From: Paenibacillus harenae DSM 16969
Lineage (GTDB): Bacteria > Bacillota > Bacilli > Paenibacillales > Paenibacillaceae
DNA length: 64,000 bases
Direction: 5' to 3'
NCBI RefSeq assembly: GCF_000422465.1
Contig: NZ_KE383842.1
Span: forward strand, 1,808,710 to 1,872,709
The notes beneath the pieces are model-generated. The model was not told where the DNA came from and made no database searches. It saw only the letters and a list, made by a program, of their open reading frames with translations. The number at the start of each line of letters is the position of its first letter. The stretch's first letter is position 1. This document shows, in pieces, positions 61,431 through 64,000 of the stretch. The translations under genes and the position numbers were made by a program.

Positions 61431-61623
61431 TCGATCTCTAAATTCCTGCGGCGCGCCTTTTTGAAGGCATGAATGAAGGAATGCGGCCGTTGATAACCGA
61501 GTTATTTGCGATTTCATAGATTTTGTCGTCGCTGTGCTTCAGCATGTATTCCGCTTTCTCCATCTTTACGCGCTGTACATAATCGCTAATATTTTCACTT
61601 GTTTCCAGCTTATACACCTTTGA
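61431..61623 (-). pseudogene. AraC-type regulator C-terminal remnant
   Basis: The frame reads an AraC DNA-binding domain, SKVYKLETSENISDYVQRVK and MEKAEYMLKHSDDKIYEIAN. It then shifts frame and ends in LQKGAPQEFRDR, a typical AraC C-terminus. The sequence between is scrambled. The 5' edge coincides with a fragment of the family-1 miniature element at 61627-61647. Confidence 0.65.
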
Positions 61624-61626
61624 CAC

Positions 61627-61647
61627 AATAGGTAAACCCTGTTTGGT
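61627..61647. mobile_element. Fragment of miniature element family 1
   Basis: A 21-base exact match (AATAGGTAAACCCTGTTTGGT) to the middle of the family-1 copy at 41356-41376. It lies directly at the truncation point of the AraC remnant. It is too short to show ends. Confidence 0.5.
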
Positions 61648-61701
61648 TTCGCCCAAACCCGCAGCTGCTGCAACGCAGACCGCTGGAAATCCACTAAAAA
61701 T

Positions 61702-61726
61702 GGCTGGCGGGAAATTTCCCGACAGC
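61702..61726 (-). terminator. Terminator after the AAA ATPase gene
   Basis: GGCTG-gc-GGGAAA pairs with TTTCCC-ga-CAGCC; on the minus strand ATTTTTAG follows. It is 70 bases beyond the ATPase stop codon. Confidence 0.6.
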
Positions 61727-61795
61727 CTGACAAGCTTAACCCTTCTTATTTATGAGCACACCCTCCGGCTTTAGCCGCTTCACAACAGTTAGCAC

Positions 61796-62605
61796 TCAAC
61801 TCATAGATTTTGGATTGTATTCTGCAAACGCATCATCAATATGAGCTGGACATAGCGGGCTGTCTTCAATAATTGCCTTCCGCTTTGCCTTGAGAATGAT
61901 CTGTTCCATATCGGCATAACTGCATCCGGACAAACGCTCGGATGCCCTCTGCTTCACTTGCTCCTGATGCTCGAAACCGTCTAGCAACAAGGAAATATAC
62001 TCCGATCTTCCTACTTCGTCGGGCAGGCTGTAAGTCATCTTTGTATCGAACCGCCGCCATATCGCGTTATCCAGCTCAGCTTCCAGATTGGTGGCAGCGG
62101 CAAATATACTTTCTCCTTCAAACTCATCCAAGCATTGGAGCAATGTATTAACCACCCTGGACATTTCCTTCACTTCATCGTTGTTTTCACGCGTGCGGGC
62201 GATCGCGTCGAATTCATCCAAGAACAACACGCATGGCGATGCTTTGGCATAGTCAAAAATTTTGCGGACATTACTTGCCGTCTCGCCCAAATGGCTGTGG
62301 ATGATAGCGTCCAGCCGTACCAGTATGAGCGGGAGTTCAAGCCGTTTAGCCATATAAAATGCGGTTAATGTTTTGCCGGTGCCTGGCGGACCGTACATCA
62401 CAACTTTGTTGGGGATTGGCACATCGTAGTGCTCAAATTTCTCTTTCATGCCAAGGATGGTTATAAACTCTTCGACGATTTGTCTGTTTCTTGACGGAAG
62501 CACGATCCTCTTCACTTTTTTTGCGCATTCTTTGTGTGAATAAAAAGTAGCCATGTCTATGCCCTTAGCACGGGGAAGCCGGCTGCCGGTACTACTTTTG
62601 CTCAA
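61796..62605 (-). CDS. AAA family ATPase
   Basis: About 269 residues, a single AAA module of the FtsH/spastin-like type. Walker A is VVMYGPPGTGKTLTAFYMAK, Walker B is VLFLDEFDAIARTREN, sensor 1 is FAAATNLEAELDN, and the Arg finger is in WRRFDTKM. The short N-terminus (FYSHKECAKKVKRIVLPSRN) gives no clue to the substrate. Related stand-alone ATPases are often paired with a subtilase-type protease; none is present here. TTG 62605 follows AAAGGAG; ATG 62554 is an alternative. Confidence 0.82.
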   Translation of the reverse strand: MSKSSTGSRLPRAKGIDMATFYSHKECAKKVKRIVLPSRNRQIVEEFITILGMKEKFEHYDVPIPNKVVMYGPPGTGKTLTAFYMAKRLELPLILVRLDAIIHSHLGETASNVRKIFDYAKASPCVLFLDEFDAIARTRENNDEVKEMSRVVNTLLQCLDEFEGESIFAAATNLEAELDNAIWRRFDTKMTYSLPDEVGRSEYISLLLDGFEHQEQVKQRASERLSGCSYADMEQIILKAKRKAIIEDSPLCPAHIDDAFAEYNPKSMS

Positions 62606-62681
62606 AATGGTCAATCTCCTTTAAGTATAATTGGAGCGAACGCCCGGCTTTTCGTTAACCATACGTGATGCCTTGAATTTA

Positions 62682-63953
62682 CTAATCTTTCTTCATGATA
62701 TAAGTTTGTAGCGGCGTACGGATTGCGATCGCGGACAACACGATCATGAGCAGCGCCATAAATGAATAAGAAGGCTGTACGCCAATCCACGCTGCCGCCA
62801 TACCGCCGGACAAGGAGCCGAAAGGCGAACCCCCGTAGGCGATCATGCGGCTGCTGGCGTGCACTCGACCTTGAAGATGGTCCGGCGTCAGCTGTTGCCG
62901 CAGCGTGATCCCGTTAACAATAATTAATGTGCTGCCGGCATTCCACAGCAAGTAGAATAACGAAGCGGCTATCATCTCTCCGCTTAGCGCAAAGCCAAAC
63001 AAAGAGGCGCCGCTTATCGCCAATCCCGCAATCGTAATTCGGCCCGGCATGAACCGGTTGCGAAGCTTCGGCAGGCTCAATGAAGCCAACAGAGCGCCAA
63101 GCGAGCCGCAAGTCAACAGCATGCCGAGCTGCGGCGCGTCATCGGCAAAACCGAGCACCCTTGCGCCATACACAACAATAAGACCGACCGCCGCGCCGCC
63201 GACAAAGCTGTTTCCGAATCCGAGCAGCGTCAGGCTGCGAATAAGCGGCTCGGACCAGATGTAGGACAGTCCCTCCCTGATATCCGCATGGAGCTTTTGC
63301 AGCAGCTTCGGCCGGAGTTCCGCGGCTATCGGCGTCCTTGGCGGCTGAAACGACTGCCTGATGGACCAAATCAGCAATGCGGAAAGCAAATAACAAACTG
63401 CCGTTACAGCTATCGCCCACTCCGCTCCGAACGCCGCAATAATGCCCCCCGCAATGACCGGACTGCCAATCCGGACGACCGTATCCGAAGAAATCAACAG
63501 ACTGTTTGCTGCGGGCAGCTTTTGCCTTCCCACAAGCTGAAGCAGCGCGCCATGGCTCGCCGAATCGAAGCCGACGAAGGCTGCCGCAGTCAGAAACGAT
63601 ACCGCAATCAGATGCCAGGGCGACGCGTAGCCGACGATGACGGCGGCCGCCGGTACGCTGGCGAGCACGGCGGCACAGAACAGATCGCTGGCGATCATAA
63701 TCCGCTTACGGTTGCCGCTGTCCGCAAGCGCCCCGGCAAACAGACCGAACAACAAGTAAGGAAGGCTTGTGCTCGCTGCTGCTAGCGCTGTATAAATCGG
63801 CGATGAGGTCTGTTCGTAAATATAGAACGGAAGCGCCACCATCGATAGGCCCGAACCAAAGTAACTTAGCAAATTAAAGAAATAATACCTTTTGAAGCCG
63901 CCGTCCTTCCAAAGCGAAGATCCCATTAACGACAATGCCCGCTTGCACCTCAC
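62682..63953 (-). CDS. MFS transporter (macrolide/enterobactin exporter-like group)
   Basis: About 423 residues with twelve predicted spans. The loop 2-3 signature appears as GLFAGALADSGNRKRIMIASD, and the second half repeats the fold (LLWNAGSTLIIVNGITLRQQ, TPDHLQGRVHASSRMIAYGG). The group exports drugs or siderophores; the substrate is unknown. The start is uncertain between GTG 63953 and an ATG nine codons in. A TTTTGC-GCAAAA-type hairpin stands in front of it, as before two other genes in the window. Confidence 0.82.
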   Translation of the reverse strand: MRCKRALSLMGSSLWKDGGFKRYYFFNLLSYFGSGLSMVALPFYIYEQTSSPIYTALAAASTSLPYLLFGLFAGALADSGNRKRIMIASDLFCAAVLASVPAAAVIVGYASPWHLIAVSFLTAAAFVGFDSASHGALLQLVGRQKLPAANSLLISSDTVVRIGSPVIAGGIIAAFGAEWAIAVTAVCYLLSALLIWSIRQSFQPPRTPIAAELRPKLLQKLHADIREGLSYIWSEPLIRSLTLLGFGNSFVGGAAVGLIVVYGARVLGFADDAPQLGMLLTCGSLGALLASLSLPKLRNRFMPGRITIAGLAISGASLFGFALSGEMIAASLFYLLWNAGSTLIIVNGITLRQQLTPDHLQGRVHASSRMIAYGGSPFGSLSGGMAAAWIGVQPSYSFMALLMIVLSAIAIRTPLQTYIMKKD

Positions 63954-63965
63954 TTCTTCACCAAT

Positions 63966-63980
63966 GTTTTGCGCAGCAAA
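63966..63980 (-). promoter_or_regulatory. Leader hairpin TTTTGC-GCAAAA type before the MFS gene
   Basis: GTTTTGC-gca-GCAAA lies 13 bases upstream of the MFS start. On the minus strand it reads TTTGCTGCGCAAAACATTGG, close to the hairpin before the Gfo/Idh/MocA gene (TTGCAAAACATTTGG). Confidence 0.4.
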
Positions 63981-64000
63981 TAAAGGAAAAAGGGCGCGCC

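Overview
The window looks like a chromosomal segment of a Paenibacillus-like bacterium (Bacillota, Paenibacillaceae). This is inferred from the gene content: many glycoside hydrolases, sugar ABC importers with lipoprotein binding proteins and no ATPase of their own, many AraC-type regulators, strong AGGAGG-type ribosome binding sites with frequent TTG/GTG starts, a YwqB/YwqA-like pair and a split chromate transporter. No rRNA, tRNA, CRISPR array or prophage was seen.

Layout. 0.2-8.9 kb: a minus-strand glycan block (GH3, GH95 fucosidase-type, sugar isomerase, Gfo/Idh/MocA oxidoreductase) with a divergent AraC regulator. 8.9-12.4 kb: a 28-residue membrane peptide, a HemD-like protein, FabF and a divergent MmyB-type regulator with a palindrome between them. 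12.6-20.4 kb: a minus-strand mannoside-type operon (binding protein, two permeases, class II aldolase, GH38, DeoR regulator) preceded by a cre-like site. 20.6-24.2 kb: Leu/Phe dehydrogenase, a small protein, a PhyH dioxygenase and its divergent AraC regulator. 24.2-34.7 kb: a second GH38 operon (GntR/LacI-type regulator, GH38, two permeases, binding protein, an unrecognised large putative glycosidase), with three identical 11-bp palindromes as candidate operators. 35.1-41 kb: FAD oxidoreductase with divergent AraC, a Nudix pseudogene, a formylglycine-generating-enzyme homologue and the split chromate transporter. 41-47.2 kb: an accessory stretch with miniature elements, a phosphotransferase, a ROK regulator, decayed AraC and amidase genes, a methyltransferase, a racemase-family protein and several very small genes. 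47.4-51.7 kb: a YwqB-like protein without its SWIM finger, coupled to an SNF2 helicase. 51.7-52.3 kb: two adjacent tandem arrays of 51-bp units. 52.3-57 kb: a five-gene operon (secreted protein, ABC ATPase, ABC permease, sensor kinase, response regulator). 57.2-61.7 kb: an acetyltransferase, an IS1595 remnant next to an AT-rich MOSC gene, gluconokinase, and the wreck of a gluconate locus (gntP, gnd and an AraC gene, all truncated). 61.8-64 kb: an AAA ATPase and an MFS exporter.

The genes work together mainly in catabolism of complex, probably mannose- and fucose-containing glycans. Import would rely on a shared MsmX-type ATPase encoded elsewhere, and control on local AraC, DeoR and GntR regulators plus CcpA-type sites. 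The most unusual non-coding signals are (i) a two-stem element present twice with compensatory base changes, (ii) the paired 51-bp arrays sharing a GCATTTCTGC hairpin core with different complementary stems, and (iii) miniature inverted-repeat elements, one of which has a fragment exactly at the edge of the decayed gluconate region. All functional statements come from reading the sequence; no database search was run.
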